A stretch of 64,000 bases of DNA from Parietichytrium sp. I65-24A (lineage: Eukaryota; Sar; Bigyra; Thraustochytrida; Thraustochytriidae). The stretch is from the NCBI GenBank assembly GCA_012862575.1, contig BLSF01000009.1:124001-188000 (forward strand), given 5' to 3'. This document shows positions 1 to 10,095 of the stretch, one piece after another. Position 1 is the stretch's first letter. Each line of letters starts with the position of its first letter. Under the pieces are notes generated by a model, which ran no database searches, had not been told where the DNA came from, and saw only the letters and a list, made by a program, of their open reading frames with translations. Made by a program: the position numbers and the translations under genes.

Positions 1-597
1 CTCGTGATTGACCATTTGCACAATTCTTTTGAAATAGGATTGCTTGGGATCTAGAATGATGTCACGGCCCTCGTCGAGCCGTGTCATGTTTGTGAGGACG
101 AGCCCGCCTTCCAAAAGCTCTTCTGGGTAAAGCAGAAAACTAATGAGTAGAATTCTCAGATCATAGCCGGCTTGATCTGGGCCAAGCCTTCCAGCAAGGA
201 ATCTCTGGGCACCAAAAACGGTGGTGGTGAGGTTGTTCAGCAGTTTCACCAAGTTTTTATGCAAGTCAGTGACCTTTCTACTCCTCGTTAAAGTAGCGAT
301 GTTCTCCAAGATCACTGACCACAGGCCTTTCTTCTCCAAAAGCCCATCACGAACACGCTCGTTCGTGCTCATGTTCACCAATGCCATGGCAGCGAGCGTA
401 GCTGCTTCCTCATCGTCGCCAAGCACACGGGTCAGCAGGGTTCCAACGTCGCTCTTCCCGTCGGCGCCTCCAGCTGCGTTCAGCATAGCCACGCCTCCAT
501 CTGTGCCTGTCAGCGACAACACGTGCTTCACTGCCTCTTTGCGCACATCCGCTCGCGGAGACTTCAGGAAGCCCACGAGCTCCTCCACGTGTTCCAT
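1..597 (-). CDS. HGH1: HGH1/FAM203-like armadillo protein (partial, runs off left edge)
   Basis: The complement of 1-597 reads as 199 open codons beginning MEHVEELVGFLKSPRADVRK and continuing past the window edge. The pattern of short helical repeats, the start at a repeat boundary, and a later segment resembling the conserved NLT block and long leucine-rich helices of the DUF383/DUF384 family match HGH1 (FAM203). In fungi and animals HGH1 works with the TRiC chaperonin in folding elongation factor 2 in the cytosol. The ATG at 597 is the first after an in-frame TAG at 658-660, so the start is well supported. The C-terminal half is missing. The gene is divergent from the rhodanese gene at 1368, sharing a 770-bp upstream region. 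The identification is from remembered family features; confidence is good but not certain. Confidence 0.7.
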   Translation of the reverse strand, partial: MEHVEELVGFLKSPRADVRKEAVKHVLSLTGTDGGVAMLNAAGGADGKSDVGTLLTRVLGDDEEAATLAAMALVNMSTNERVRDGLLEKKGLWSVILENIATLTRSRKVTDLHKNLVKLLNNLTTTVFGAQRFLAGRLGPDQAGYDLRILLISFLLYPEELLEGGLVLTNMTRLDEGRDIILDPKQSYFKRIVQMVNHE

Positions 598-1367
598 CTT
601 GGCGTTCTCAGCTCCGCGCTGCTCCTTTCCGCCTTCCTTCCTGCCCTTATGCGATACCTACCGCGCAACCTTTGACTCTCTCCGTGTGGACCTTGCAGCA
701 GAGTTGTTTTGCTGCCAACTCAGAGTCCTTCGCGACTTGGACGACTTGGCGCAGCCAAAAAATGCCATGCCAAAAAACATAAAAAAACTCGAAAACCTGA
801 GCATCTTCCCCATTCACTTGCGTTCCGCACCACTCCAGCGGTAGTCTGTCGTCTAGCTGCTCGTACTCCTGGCAGTTCCCTGCCCGCCTCAACTTGGCTG
901 CTTTCATTGGCGTCACACATATATAATGATCATTGTTTGTTTCAATGAACAACCACAATCACACTTTGAGCGAATCCTCTCATCGTTGAACAAATGCGAT
1001 GCATCTTCTTCATGTACAACGGCGAAAGTATGAACAGAAAGCCTGCATAGACGACGGGCTCGACGAAGAGATGTAGAAGGAAGACAAAAAGGACAGCGAG
1101 CATTTGCCCGATTTGGTCTCACCTTCTTCTTAGGAGTCTGCATGAGTGCACGTACTCTGTCTACAAGTGCCGAGTATGCGAGTGGAAGCTCGGTAGAGAG
1201 GGGCAACGGGGAAACTCATGGAAACTCGGAGAAACAGATGTGGTGCGGTGCCCTCGCGTACTGTGCTTCCGGATCGCTAGCCTGGCAGAGAGCTCTGAGA
1301 GGGTGAGCTGGAGTACTGCTTCTTGTCCTTCGAAGCTCTAGGGGTCGTGGGTGTCTCTGGCTTCGGG
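598..1367. other. Divergent intergenic region between HGH1 and TrhO-like genes
   Basis: Shared upstream region of two divergent genes. It has short open frames on the minus strand (about 647-958 and 913-1206), but they lack a credible ATG, domain or family resemblance. No RNA gene or repeat is seen. It probably holds both promoters and leaders. Confidence 0.5.
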
Positions 1368-2857
1368 ATGGGGGAGGACCTCAAAGACCTCGCAAGAGCA
1401 AACATGGCAGGTCGCGAAGTGGTGCTCTTTTACAAGTATGTGGCCCTTGGCGACGAGACCAGTGTGGAGGGCCGCGCAGAAGAGCAGCGGAAATTGGGGA
1501 ATCGGCTGGGAGTCTCCGGCAGGATTAGAATTGCAAGCGAAGGTGAGTGACGCTTTTACGAGGCGCGGATCTGAGGGCAACACGATGACTCACGATTCGG
1601 TACTATTCAGGAATCAACGGCACGATTTGTGGAACCGCAGAGCAGATTGCAGAATATCAGCAAGCCATGGAAGAGTCAGTGGTGTTCAAAGGCATTCAGT
1701 ATAAATTTAGTGGCGTCTCCGAAACGGACATTGATCCATTCAACGGTGAGATGACTGTTCGAGTATGCAGCGAGATCACCTCTACTGGACAGATGTCAGT
1801 CTGTAAGCCCACTGCTCTTGGAGGCGAAGGTGGCACGCACTTGAAACCTAGCGAATTCCATGAACTGATCAAAAGAGTTGGAGAAGATGAAAATTTAGTT
1901 CTCATCGACACGCGGAATCACTACGAGACTGCGGTAGGCACATTCAAGAATGCTATCGACCCCAAGATCCGCAACTTTGCGCAGTTTCCAGAATGGGTCA
2001 ATGTGAACAAGGATCGCTTGAAAGGCAAGCACGTAGCTATGTTCTGTACTGGTGGTATCAGGTGTGAAAAGGCGAGTGCATATGTGAAAAGTCTCGGAAT
2101 CGCGTCGCAAGTGAGCCAGCTTGAAGGTGGCATTCACTCGTACTTGGAGGCTTTTAGCGAGAAGGCAAAAGAATGTGGGGTGAAAACGGCGATGTTGAGC
2201 GAAGGTCTTCCTGCAACGGAACCAAAATTGCCAAGCGTGGCGGACAAGGAACAGTGTTTGTTCGAGGGCATCAATTTTCAGTTTGACAATCGCTTCTCCC
2301 AGGAAGTCGTTGGAGCCGGTGAGGCCAGCACGCCCTTTCGGGCTGCCACATGCTATCGATGCGGCCGCCCGCACTCACTGACGCGCCGCAACGCAGTGTG
2401 TGTTGTGTGTAGAGAATTCGTGCTTGTGTGTGATGACTGTGTCGGTCACATTGATATGCCGGAGGCGGGCACTCTTCCGCCCGGGAAACCGCATATCACC
2501 GAGCGATCGATTCTTTGCGTTGAGCATCAACTTTTAGACGACAATTGGCGCCAGCACTTGGATCGTCTTGCGATCCCGACCCGTGACTTGAAGCGCCACA
2601 TCAAGGCCTTGCAACATTTACAAGCTGTGGGACTCGCCAAACATAAACCGCGAAACACACAAAAGAGACTGAGAACACTCAAATTGGAGCAGTCTCGGCT
2701 TGAAGAGATTTTGAGCGAGAGAACTGACGACAAAATCGAAGACGAAAAGACCCCTTCAATTAGCCCTGGGGGGGAAGGCACCTCTTTCACTCCATATTTT
2801 CCGTTCTTTGAATGGCAAGCCGCCCAAGACAGCCAAGCCAGTGACGTATGTAACTAG
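1368..2857 (+). CDS. Rhodanese-domain protein, TrhO/TSTD2 family (2 exons)
   Basis: Spliced CDS join(1368..1542,1611..2857), 473 residues. The 68-nt intron begins GTGAGT and ends TTCAG; splicing restores SEGINGTICG, a conserved block of the family. The N-terminal acylphosphatase-like part is followed by a rhodanese domain with the active loop CTGGIRCEKAS, whose first Cys is the expected sulfur or catalytic residue. The C-terminal part carries LFEGINFQFDNRF and two Cys-pair motifs (CYRCGRPH, CVVCREF, CDDC) that probably bind zinc, as in eukaryotic TSTD2. Bacterial TrhO hydroxylates uridine 34 of tRNA; the eukaryotic role is less defined. ATG 1368 is the first in frame; ATG 1404 is an alternative start. 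Confidence 0.85.
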
Positions 2858-3439
2858 TGTGTGACCCCTTCGTTCTGACAGTGAATCCTGAAACAGCCCT
2901 GATCTAAAAAAAAAGTTCAAACTATGACCGTGAACCAATTTTCGCGTCCGAGATATTCCGAGATCGACACAATCGACACCCTTCAGCATCCTGTCAGTAG
3001 CACTGTGCTATTAACCAGTGCGTCCATCATCCATCCATCCATCTACCCCTTACCCCTCGCCACTCAAAACCTCTAAACCAAAACCGTCACCCTCCCGTCT
3101 CCGTCACCCACTCTTCCCTCGAGTCGCAACGAGTCACACGTAACACCAACCCCGTTGTCGTCACGAACCTCTGCTCCCTGCGTCCATCTCGTGCAACAAC
3201 TTACACTACTTACACCTTGCCTGAACAGCCTGAACGCACGACAGCAAAACAACACAATCGACACAATCGACACAACCTTGACAGACTGCCGAAACCCGCG
3301 TACTCCGCCGCGTTACCCACGGCTTACGACAGCGCGAAGGTTTGAGAGGGCTTGAGTGCACGCGCTAGTCGGCGCAGCGGCAGCAAGTCGGCAGATAGGC
3401 AAAGGATCAGAGCAAGTAGAGCAAGTAGAGGAAGCGGAA
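2858..3439. other. Intergenic region, rhodanese to cyclophilin
   Basis: About 580 bp. Contains a short CATC-rich run near 3020-3045 and two ACAATCGACAC copies near 3254-3275, which also appear near 2965. No coding evidence; likely the promoter and leader of the cyclophilin gene. Confidence 0.45.
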
Positions 3440-4147
3440 ATGTCACTGGCACGGGGCGTGGGCCCGGTTGGGCGAAGCAGCGGTCTGCTGCGCAAAGGTT
3501 CGAAAGGGTTTGATTGGCTGGTGAACCATTACGAACGCAAAGAAAGTAAGGCGGCGCAGGAGAAGGCGTGGAAAGCGGCGCCGGCGCTGCCAAAGAGCTC
3601 TGTGAAGAGGCAGAAGGCGTTCTTGGAGATTTCGATAGGGAATCAGAACGCAGGGCGAATCACGGTGGAGCTGGCGTCGGATCTGCTCCCGCGAACGGCT
3701 GAAAATTTTATCAAGCTTTGCACCGGAGATGGTGAGCGGCTGGTTGCTGGAGCGGCAGGAGGCGCGGAAACAAAGAAGTTTGGCTATGAAGGGTCCTCTA
3801 TGCACCAAATTATGAAGGAGTCTTTCCTGGTGTTTGGTGATGTGTTCAACCAAGACGGAACCGGCGGCCACTCTGCATTCGGGTCGCGCTTCTTCGAGGA
3901 TGAGGGCTTCTTCATTCGCCACACTAAGCGCGGAATTCTGACGATGGCGAACGGCGGCTCTGACCAAAACTCGTCGATCTTTTGTATTACCTTGAAGCCA
4001 CAACCGCAATTTGACGGAAGAAATGTTGCCTTCGGGCACGTTGTTGACGGCATGAAGACGTTGGAGAAAATAGAAAATGTCTTTTCTGTGAAAGGTAAAC
4101 CCGTAAACCCAGTTCAAATAACTGCATGCGGCCTGGTAAATGAATAA
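3440..4147 (+). CDS. Cyclophilin-type PPIase-like protein with altered active site
   Basis: 235 residues, single exon. Residues 60-235 follow the cyclophilin fold: LEISIGNQNAGRITVELASD, then the TAENFIKLCTG helix, GDVFNQDGTGG, GILTMANGGSDQNSS and the NVAFGHVVDG block. The stretch corresponding to the CypA catalytic FHRIIPGFMCQGGDF reads MHQIMKESFLVFGDVF, so the positions of Arg55, Phe60 and Gln63 hold Gln123, Ser128 and Val131. Catalysis is therefore doubtful; a scaffold role is possible. The first 35 residues are Arg-rich and poor in acids and could be a mitochondrial presequence. The start at 3440 is the first ATG in the frame. The gene is convergent with the TRP channel gene, 148 bp apart. 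Confidence 0.85.
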   Translation: MSLARGVGPVGRSSGLLRKGSKGFDWLVNHYERKESKAAQEKAWKAAPALPKSSVKRQKAFLEISIGNQNAGRITVELASDLLPRTAENFIKLCTGDGERLVAGAAGGAETKKFGYEGSSMHQIMKESFLVFGDVFNQDGTGGHSAFGSRFFEDEGFFIRHTKRGILTMANGGSDQNSSIFCITLKPQPQFDGRNVAFGHVVDGMKTLEKIENVFSVKGKPVNPVQITACGLVNE

Positions 4148-4295
4148 AAGAATCAAGTGAACTATTTTTTTTCTTGTTGTTTTTATGGACAGAACAGAAA
4201 GCACAAACACAAAAGAGGCAGGCAGATATTACAGGCTATGCCGGGGAACTTTCATGCCGCATTTTCATCGGAGAGTACAGTAATTAGGTCTCGGC

Positions 4296-6560
4296 TTAAC
4301 TCTCGTCATAGTTTGTGCGAGGCGGGGGTGGGGTTGATGCCGTTCTTTGGTATATACCAGAGCCTCTTTGCGCACTTCCAGAACTGGCCGCAGATCTACC
4401 ACTCCGGGGTGGCCGCGATCCGGTCCAAGTGGTGCGCTGCAGTACCTGACCCGCAGTCCTTGACATGTGAAGCGCAATTCCGCTCATTTGCCTGACCGGT
4501 GGTTGTCTTCCAGAGCGAGGAGGCGTGATGTTATCGCAAGAATCAGTTGCTCTAAGTCTCGAGCTGTCCTGATATCCCCCGCCGTGGTGCCTCAGAAGCG
4601 GCGCAGCCATACTCTGGGAACGAGACTGAGAACCAAATCGCGACGGGGGTCTTGGCGGGAGGTCGTATGGAGAGGGAGGCAACCGTCTGTTGGACTCCAT
4701 CGGTAGACTTGTTGCGGACAGGGTCCGAGCATGTCTACGCCGCTGAATGCGCTCATGGACCGCGGGACTCGGAGTGCCACCAATAATAAATGCAGGGCTA
4801 AAGCTGGCGCTAGCTCCGTAAAGGATAGCGTTCAGTTGTTTATCGATGAATTTGTCGATGCTTGCTTGAACAAATAGGTCCACGTCCTCTGTCTCGTCTG
4901 TCTCAAGAAGCCACAGTCCTTGACTGATAAAGGCTTCTTCCACGACTGCAATAATGCTCATTGCTACAACGTACAAGTGAATGACGATGAAAGAGACGAG
5001 ATAGAACGTCGTCAGCGCTGTTGGGATCTGCGATACGCCGGAGTACAGATCCATGAACGTGGGCCACAATTCGTCTCCGATACATGCCCCAAAGAGGGTG
5101 ACCGCGGTATTTCGGAACGATCCAAAACGCGAAACGCTATCGCCATACATACACATTCCAAAAAGGATATATCCCATCGTGATCGGAATGACACCAACAA
5201 TAATCTTGAAAATCTCAAAGCGCGCCACTCTCGTAACCTGAATGAAAAGGAAGTCTACAAGGCTGTACTCTGCATACTCCAGCAGGGATAAAAAGTGAAG
5301 TCCACAGCCGACTCCAAGTAGAATCTTTATGACGCCATTCAGCCACCCAGTCTCTTCGCTGGAGAACAGGTGTGCCCGCCCGCCGAGCAAGTCTGAGATC
5401 TCTTCGGAGGTGTAAATCACCAAACAAATATCCGCGCCGATGGACAGCAGATTCCACAAGTTGATGATAGTTAATTTATCTCTCCACCAAATCTCGTCCC
5501 AAGAAACTGGTTCTCCGATTGAGGAATCACTCGAATCACTGGAGCTCGCACTGGATGAGCTGGCACTATTCAAATCGTCCCTTTCCCCTCCGGTGCTTAT
5601 GTCCTCTAATATGCTCGTGGTCCTGATTCTGTGAGTTTTTGAATGGATGCGCGCATGCTTTATCCGTTTGCCTACTAGTCTCGAAGACCTTGACTCCACC
5701 GCTTCACGAAGGACGTTAATTACCTTGACACCTCTCCAGACTCGACCCAAAGCGAAGAAGAAATGGACACAGCAACAAAACACAAGCCAGCCGTGCAACC
5801 ATAAAATTGGTGTGCTCGCATCAGCTGGAGCACGTTTATCACATCTTTGCTCACTCTTTTGCCTAATAGTTGCGATGAGTGGGCCAGCCCCGTTGGCACG
5901 CTTGTAAAAGAAGCGGTATTCCCATAAAACGCAAGCATCGCGCATCAGGTACCACTGTGCCGGATTTTGCGTTTCGAGCTGCAGAAACAGCTCCATATAA
6001 GCTAGTGAATGAATGAATTTGGCAACATTTTCTGTTGGCTCGGAGGGCGATAGTGGCCCTAGGTCCTCCTCTGATGCAACTTGGAACCACTTGTCGGTTA
6101 CATTAGATTGGTCTGCGGTCGCATAGTGTAAGCGCGGTAGCGGAATCGTGTTTTCAGGATCACTGCCATTCGCGACATTGACAAAGTCAACGGCCTCGTG
6201 CCGCAGAGAAAAGTAATTCCGCACAACATTCACAAGTTGTCGCTGCGCTTCGCTCGTGTTGAAGACCACAAACTCATTGGCATGAAAGTCTTCCGCATCA
6301 AAGTTAAACCCGCCATGCCGGCTGAACTCATCGTGCTGCAGCGACCCGGTAATGATCAAATTAAAGCAGTTTCTCTCAAAATTCTCAGAGTACCCCACCA
6401 ACACGTTCTCCACCAGCGTCAAGTGCATCACCGCCGCAAGCAGCACCAACACCTGAGCGAGCTGCCGCCCAGGCCACACGCCATAGATACGCCATCTCTC
6501 TACCGGGCTTATCTCCACCTCTTCCAGCAGGTCTCTGGGCCCATCGCCGTCAATCACCAT
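4296..6560 (-). CDS. Mucolipin-like TRP cation channel
   Basis: 754 residues, intronless. Layout matches TRPML: a first membrane segment (about 31-55), a large extracytosolic domain (56-250) with two N-glycosylation sequons near 132 and 153, a second segment (about 251-275), an acidic/serine-rich loop, and four more hydrophobic segments between 362 and 545. The pore-helix region LFGACIGDELWPTFMDL (489-505) lines up with the LFSLINGDDMF region of mucolipins. Mucolipins are endolysosomal Ca2+/Fe2+ channels gated by PI(3,5)P2. The C-terminal ~200 residues are Pro/Ser/Arg-rich, longer than usual and probably disordered. Calling it a mucolipin rather than a polycystin rests on the pore sequence and domain spacing. 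Confidence 0.75.
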   Translation of the reverse strand: MVIDGDGPRDLLEEVEISPVERWRIYGVWPGRQLAQVLVLLAAVMHLTLVENVLVGYSENFERNCFNLIITGSLQHDEFSRHGGFNFDAEDFHANEFVVFNTSEAQRQLVNVVRNYFSLRHEAVDFVNVANGSDPENTIPLPRLHYATADQSNVTDKWFQVASEEDLGPLSPSEPTENVAKFIHSLAYMELFLQLETQNPAQWYLMRDACVLWEYRFFYKRANGAGPLIATIRQKSEQRCDKRAPADASTPILWLHGWLVFCCCVHFFFALGRVWRGVKVINVLREAVESRSSRLVGKRIKHARIHSKTHRIRTTSILEDISTGGERDDLNSASSSSASSSDSSDSSIGEPVSWDEIWWRDKLTIINLWNLLSIGADICLVIYTSEEISDLLGGRAHLFSSEETGWLNGVIKILLGVGCGLHFLSLLEYAEYSLVDFLFIQVTRVARFEIFKIIVGVIPITMGYILFGMCMYGDSVSRFGSFRNTAVTLFGACIGDELWPTFMDLYSGVSQIPTALTTFYLVSFIVIHLYVVAMSIIAVVEEAFISQGLWLLETDETEDVDLFVQASIDKFIDKQLNAILYGASASFSPAFIIGGTPSPAVHERIQRRRHARTLSATSLPMESNRRLPPSPYDLPPRPPSRFGSQSRSQSMAAPLLRHHGGGYQDSSRLRATDSCDNITPPRSGRQPPVRQMSGIALHMSRTAGQVLQRTTWTGSRPPRSGRSAASSGSAQRGSGIYQRTASTPPPPRTNYDES

Positions 6561-7231
6561 GGCTCCGACTCCTCACACCGCCAACTGAAATGAATCGACC
6601 AGAACCTGGTTAGTGCTCGAGTCAACGAGTCAACATCCGCCCGCTCCGGCGAGCTTGGAGCTTTGTGGGGACTCTGTGTGCCCGACTCTGTCCCAGTGTC
6701 CCAGCGTCCCAGCGTCCCAGTGTCCCCGCTGCGTTCGCTCGTCAGGGACCGGTGGGTCCTCGTGCTGTTGGTGCTGGGTCGCGCATCCGTCCGAATTGAA
6801 AGTGGTTCCGCAGTTCCGCAGCAGGTAGGTTTCAATAGAATTCAATACTCACCTGTGAGGAGGACTCTTGAGTGGAATTAGTGAGAAATTTCACGCGAAT
6901 GTGTGGGGAGTATGTGAGGGGCACTCACTACATCTCACTATCTCACTACACTTTGCTCACTGTCAATACAATGTCAATACTGTCAATCTATGTCAATCTC
7001 CAAAAACTAAAAACTACTCAAGAACCGGTTTGAGCGAGTCCCCTCTCACATGTCTGACAGAAACGCCGCAGACGTTTCAAAAGGTCCGCGCCAGCGTTGG
7101 CGGCGAGGACTCTTTCTCGAGCAAAAAGCGTGGCGATGTACGGCACCTCTGCGACCTCTGCGACCTCTGCTGCGGTGTTTGTTCTGTAGCTAGTGCGTTG
7201 GAGTTGAGATCGCAGTGTCAGAAAACGGAAG
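6561..7231. other. Divergent intergenic region, TRP channel to Pol kappa
   Basis: 670 bp upstream of both genes. It includes a run of imperfect GTCCCAGC-type repeats at about 6690-6726 and TGTCAATA-type repeats near 6960-6995. No coding signal is seen beyond incidental open frames. Confidence 0.45.
6690..6726. repeat. Imperfect 9-10 bp tandem repeat (GTCCCAGC/T)
   Basis: Four consecutive copies of a TCCCAGYG-type unit in the region between the TRP channel and Pol kappa genes. Looks like a simple minisatellite. Confidence 0.7.
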
Positions 7232-9386
7232 ATGGCGTCAAATGTGTCAAATGTGTCAAATGTGTCATTTGGGAGAGATGGCAAAGAGGCGGGGGCTGAG
7301 GCGGCGGAAGACACGAGACATGGGGAGGCAGAAGAAGGAGAAGAAGGCGGATGCGCGGAGGGGAGCGAATATGCCCATTTGTTTGTGTTCGCCAACCAGA
7401 AGGCGGGGATGACGAAGGTGGACATGGAAAAGGTGAACCGTGTGACGTACGAGATGAGCAAGAACTCGAGCTACTTTAAGCACGCACAGAGGCAGGACGA
7501 GAAGACGCAGGGGAAAGTGAAGGAGATGCAGAAGAAGTTGAGCCTCGCGTCGCCAGCAGCGCTCGAGGCCGCTCGACTGAGGGTTGCAAGAATTGTGGAT
7601 GAACTCTCCAAGGAGGCGAGGGCAGAGCGCATCTACTCTGTGCTCGATATGGACATGTTCTTTGCGGCAGTGGAGATGAGAGAGGACAAGAGCCTCATTG
7701 GAAAACCTGTTGCGGTCGGGGGCATGGGGATGATATCCACTGCAAACTATGAGGCTCGGCAGTATGGAGTTCGGTCTGCAATGCCTGGCTTTATTGCAAA
7801 ACAGCTGTGTCCCGACCTCACCTTCGTGGGTGGCAAAGGGAGTTTTGAAAAGTACAAGCAAGCAAGTCAGGAGGTAAAAGAGATTCTTCGACTGTATGAC
7901 CCCGGCCTCAGCGGATCGATTGATGAGGCATATATGGATTTAACGCCTTTCATCGAAGACCACCTGGGCCCGCATGCCAAACTGGACGCCAGGATGGCAT
8001 TTGCCGACAAGGTCGTGCAAGAAATGCGAAAGCGGGTTGCAAAAAAGACAAAGCTCACCTGCTCTGCTGGTATTTCGATCAATCGGCGAGTGGCCAAGAT
8101 CGCTAGTGATTATAATAAGCCAAACGGCCAGCATCTCGTTCCACCGGACCAGGCGTCCATGAAGGAATTTGTGTTCAAGCTCGTAAGTCTGTGTTTGCCT
8201 CTTTATGATCGCCAACTGATGGTTGTGTCTGACCGGTCACTCTACTGCTCAAAAATATCAAAAACACATTTTAGCCAATTCGAAAAATTCCCGGAATTGG
8301 CAAGGTTACAGAGAAGGTGCTGCGAGACACGCTCAACGTTGATACTGTGCGCGACATTTGGGAGAAGAGGGATCTGTGCGCGCTGTTGTACTCGGATCGA
8401 ACGGTGGAGTGTAAGTTTTTGCTTTTGAACAAAGTTGCGTTTATAGTTTCAATTTGAAGAAGAAAGACAATCTCACAACTCTTGGCGATGCGATGCGATT
8501 CGATTCGATTCGATTCGATTCGAACCAAATTTATACCCCTGCAGGGCTGATGAGGGTGTGCTTGAATTGCGACAGTTCCAGCACTGCGATCGGGTTTGAC
8601 CAAAGCCCGAGCAGTCGCAAGTCGATATCAGTGGAGAGAACATTCTCCGCAAAAACAAGCACACATGAACTTATGGAAACCTGCCACGACTTGTGCCAGA
8701 AATTAGCAAATGACTGTATAGAAAAGAAGGTCGCCGGGAGATGTCTTACACTTAAACTGAAGACGACTGAGTTTGACGTCAGAACACGGCAAATTTCACT
8801 TGCACAGGCTGTGCCAAGGAGCGAGTCTGGCCAAGACCTCTTTGACAACGCGAGTCAGCTTTTACGCAAGGAGCTGCCCATCAATCTCCGGCTCATGGGA
8901 ATCAAAGTGAGTCGCTTAGAAACCCGACTTGAGAGCCTCGCCAAAACATCATTGGGTGCAATGTTCTCCAAACAGAGTGTTCTAAAAATGCAGGGAGCGC
9001 AGAAACCTCCGTCGCAAATGCAAAGCGAAAGCTCAAAGGAGCAACTCGAAGGAGTATTCAACGGAGAGAAGGAGGTTTGTGAGAAGCCGCTTGGGGGCGA
9101 AACGAAGACGGTTTCAGGAAAACGGTCTGGCAGTCCAATTCCAGAAGACAAGACGACAGACAACGTCCACTGCCCCATATGCTTGAAGCACTTGGGGAAA
9201 GAGGACAATAGTACGATTAATGAACACATTGACATCTGCTTGAATCTGAGCGCCATCGGTTTTGATGAGCAGAAAGACGGTGTCACCGCAAAGGAGCCCA
9301 AAACCATCGATGCTTTTTTCGCCCGACCTGCGACAAGCACCAGTGCAACTTCCTCTCGAAAGCAAAAACGTTCGAGAAAGGTCTAA
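7232..9386 (+). CDS. POLK: Y-family DNA polymerase kappa (3 exons)
   Basis: Spliced CDS join(7232..8182,8275..8410,8545..9386), 642 residues. Introns of 92 and 134 nt have GTAAGT and GTAAGT donors; splicing restores FKLPIRKIPGIGKVTEKVL and the TVEWLMRVCLN junction. Y-family catalytic motifs are present: YSVLDMDMFFAAVEM, then SGSIDEAYMDLTP. The long N-clasp before the palm is typical of Pol kappa. After the little-finger domain (SRKSISVERTFS) comes one UBZ-type finger, CPICLKHLG..HIDICL, and a C-terminal PCNA-binding box TIDAFF. It inserts opposite minor-groove lesions during translesion synthesis in the nucleus. The N-terminus contains a 9-bp repeat-encoded NVS run. Intron 2 carries a pentamer microsatellite. 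Confidence 0.93.
8485..8524. repeat. GATTC pentamer microsatellite in Pol kappa intron 2
   Basis: Tandem GATGC units followed by about six GATTC units, entirely inside the second intron (8411-8544), just upstream of its 3' splice site. Confidence 0.9.
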
Positions 9387-9513
9387 TAGATCTACATCCT
9401 TGACTGTATTTACAATTGTCAACTGAGCGCTGCGTCGTCGGCATAAGAGTGGGTAAGGCGGCAGGGGCACCACCCTTCCAATTCCAATCCCAATTCCAAT
9501 TTCAATAAAACCT

Positions 9514-10095
9514 TTACGCATTAGGTTGTGCCCGAGCTTGTTTCCCCTTGGCCCGTCTTGTTGGCCCGGTCTTCTTTTTCATTCTCTCCGCATAATTGGC
9601 CCCACGCTCCTTAGCTTTCTCCATCTTTTGCTTCGCCTTGCGGCTCATGTTTTGCGTTTTTTTGTCCGCCTTGCCTCCCTTCTTTAGAGAAAAATTAAAC
9701 TCCCCTGTTTGCACCTGTTCTTTGTGAACCTTGAGTGCAAACTGATCAAACACCGAGAGCCCCCGGCCCATGGCATCCCGACTCGTAGCTTTGGTTCCAC
9801 TGCCGCTGTCTTCCAGCACAGAAGTTCTTACGGTGCTGAGCGCATCCAAAAGCGAGTTTGCAGACTCATTAAACAACTCCTCTTCCTCCCTTGCCTTCAG
9901 CTCGCGCAACCTTGCACTCCTGCTCGACGGTCCGCCTAGCGTGTCCAGCACGTCTTTCAGCGCGCCCATGCGCGAGTCCATCGCCTGCTCAGCCTTGATT
10001 TCTTCAGCGCGTGTACGCGAGGACACTTTGCTCAGGTCCTCAGAGACTTCGCTCTCTAGCGCGCTCTTCAGGTCGTCTACTCCGAGGTTGGCCAT
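9514..10095 (-). CDS. Hypothetical basic protein, nucleolar-like
   Basis: 193 residues, not assigned to a family. The N-terminal ~90 residues are acidic and helical with heptad-like spacing. The last 70 residues are very Lys/Arg-rich (for example MSRKAKQKMEKAKERG and TRRAKGKQARAQ), as in many small-subunit ribosome-biogenesis factors, suggesting nucleolar localisation. The central FDQFALKVHKEQVQTGEF segment is the most protein-like conserved-looking block and would be the best query. The start at 10095 (ATGGCC) sits in good context. It is convergent with Pol kappa; the stops are 127 bp apart. Function is inference only. Confidence 0.65.
   Translation of the reverse strand: MANLGVDDLKSALESEVSEDLSKVSSRTRAEEIKAEQAMDSRMGALKDVLDTLGGPSSRSARLRELKAREEEELFNESANSLLDALSTVRTSVLEDSGSGTKATSRDAMGRGLSVFDQFALKVHKEQVQTGEFNFSLKKGGKADKKTQNMSRKAKQKMEKAKERGANYAERMKKKTGPTRRAKGKQARAQPNA

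Noticed and set aside
221-844. 207-codon plus-strand ORF at the left end
   Set aside because: It lies opposite the HGH1 reading frame, which shows clear family features; the plus-strand product is a shadow.
8411-8544. B-box-like GGTTCGAATCG on the minus strand in Pol kappa intron 2
   Set aside because: Produced by the GATTC repeat; no cloverleaf can be drawn around it.
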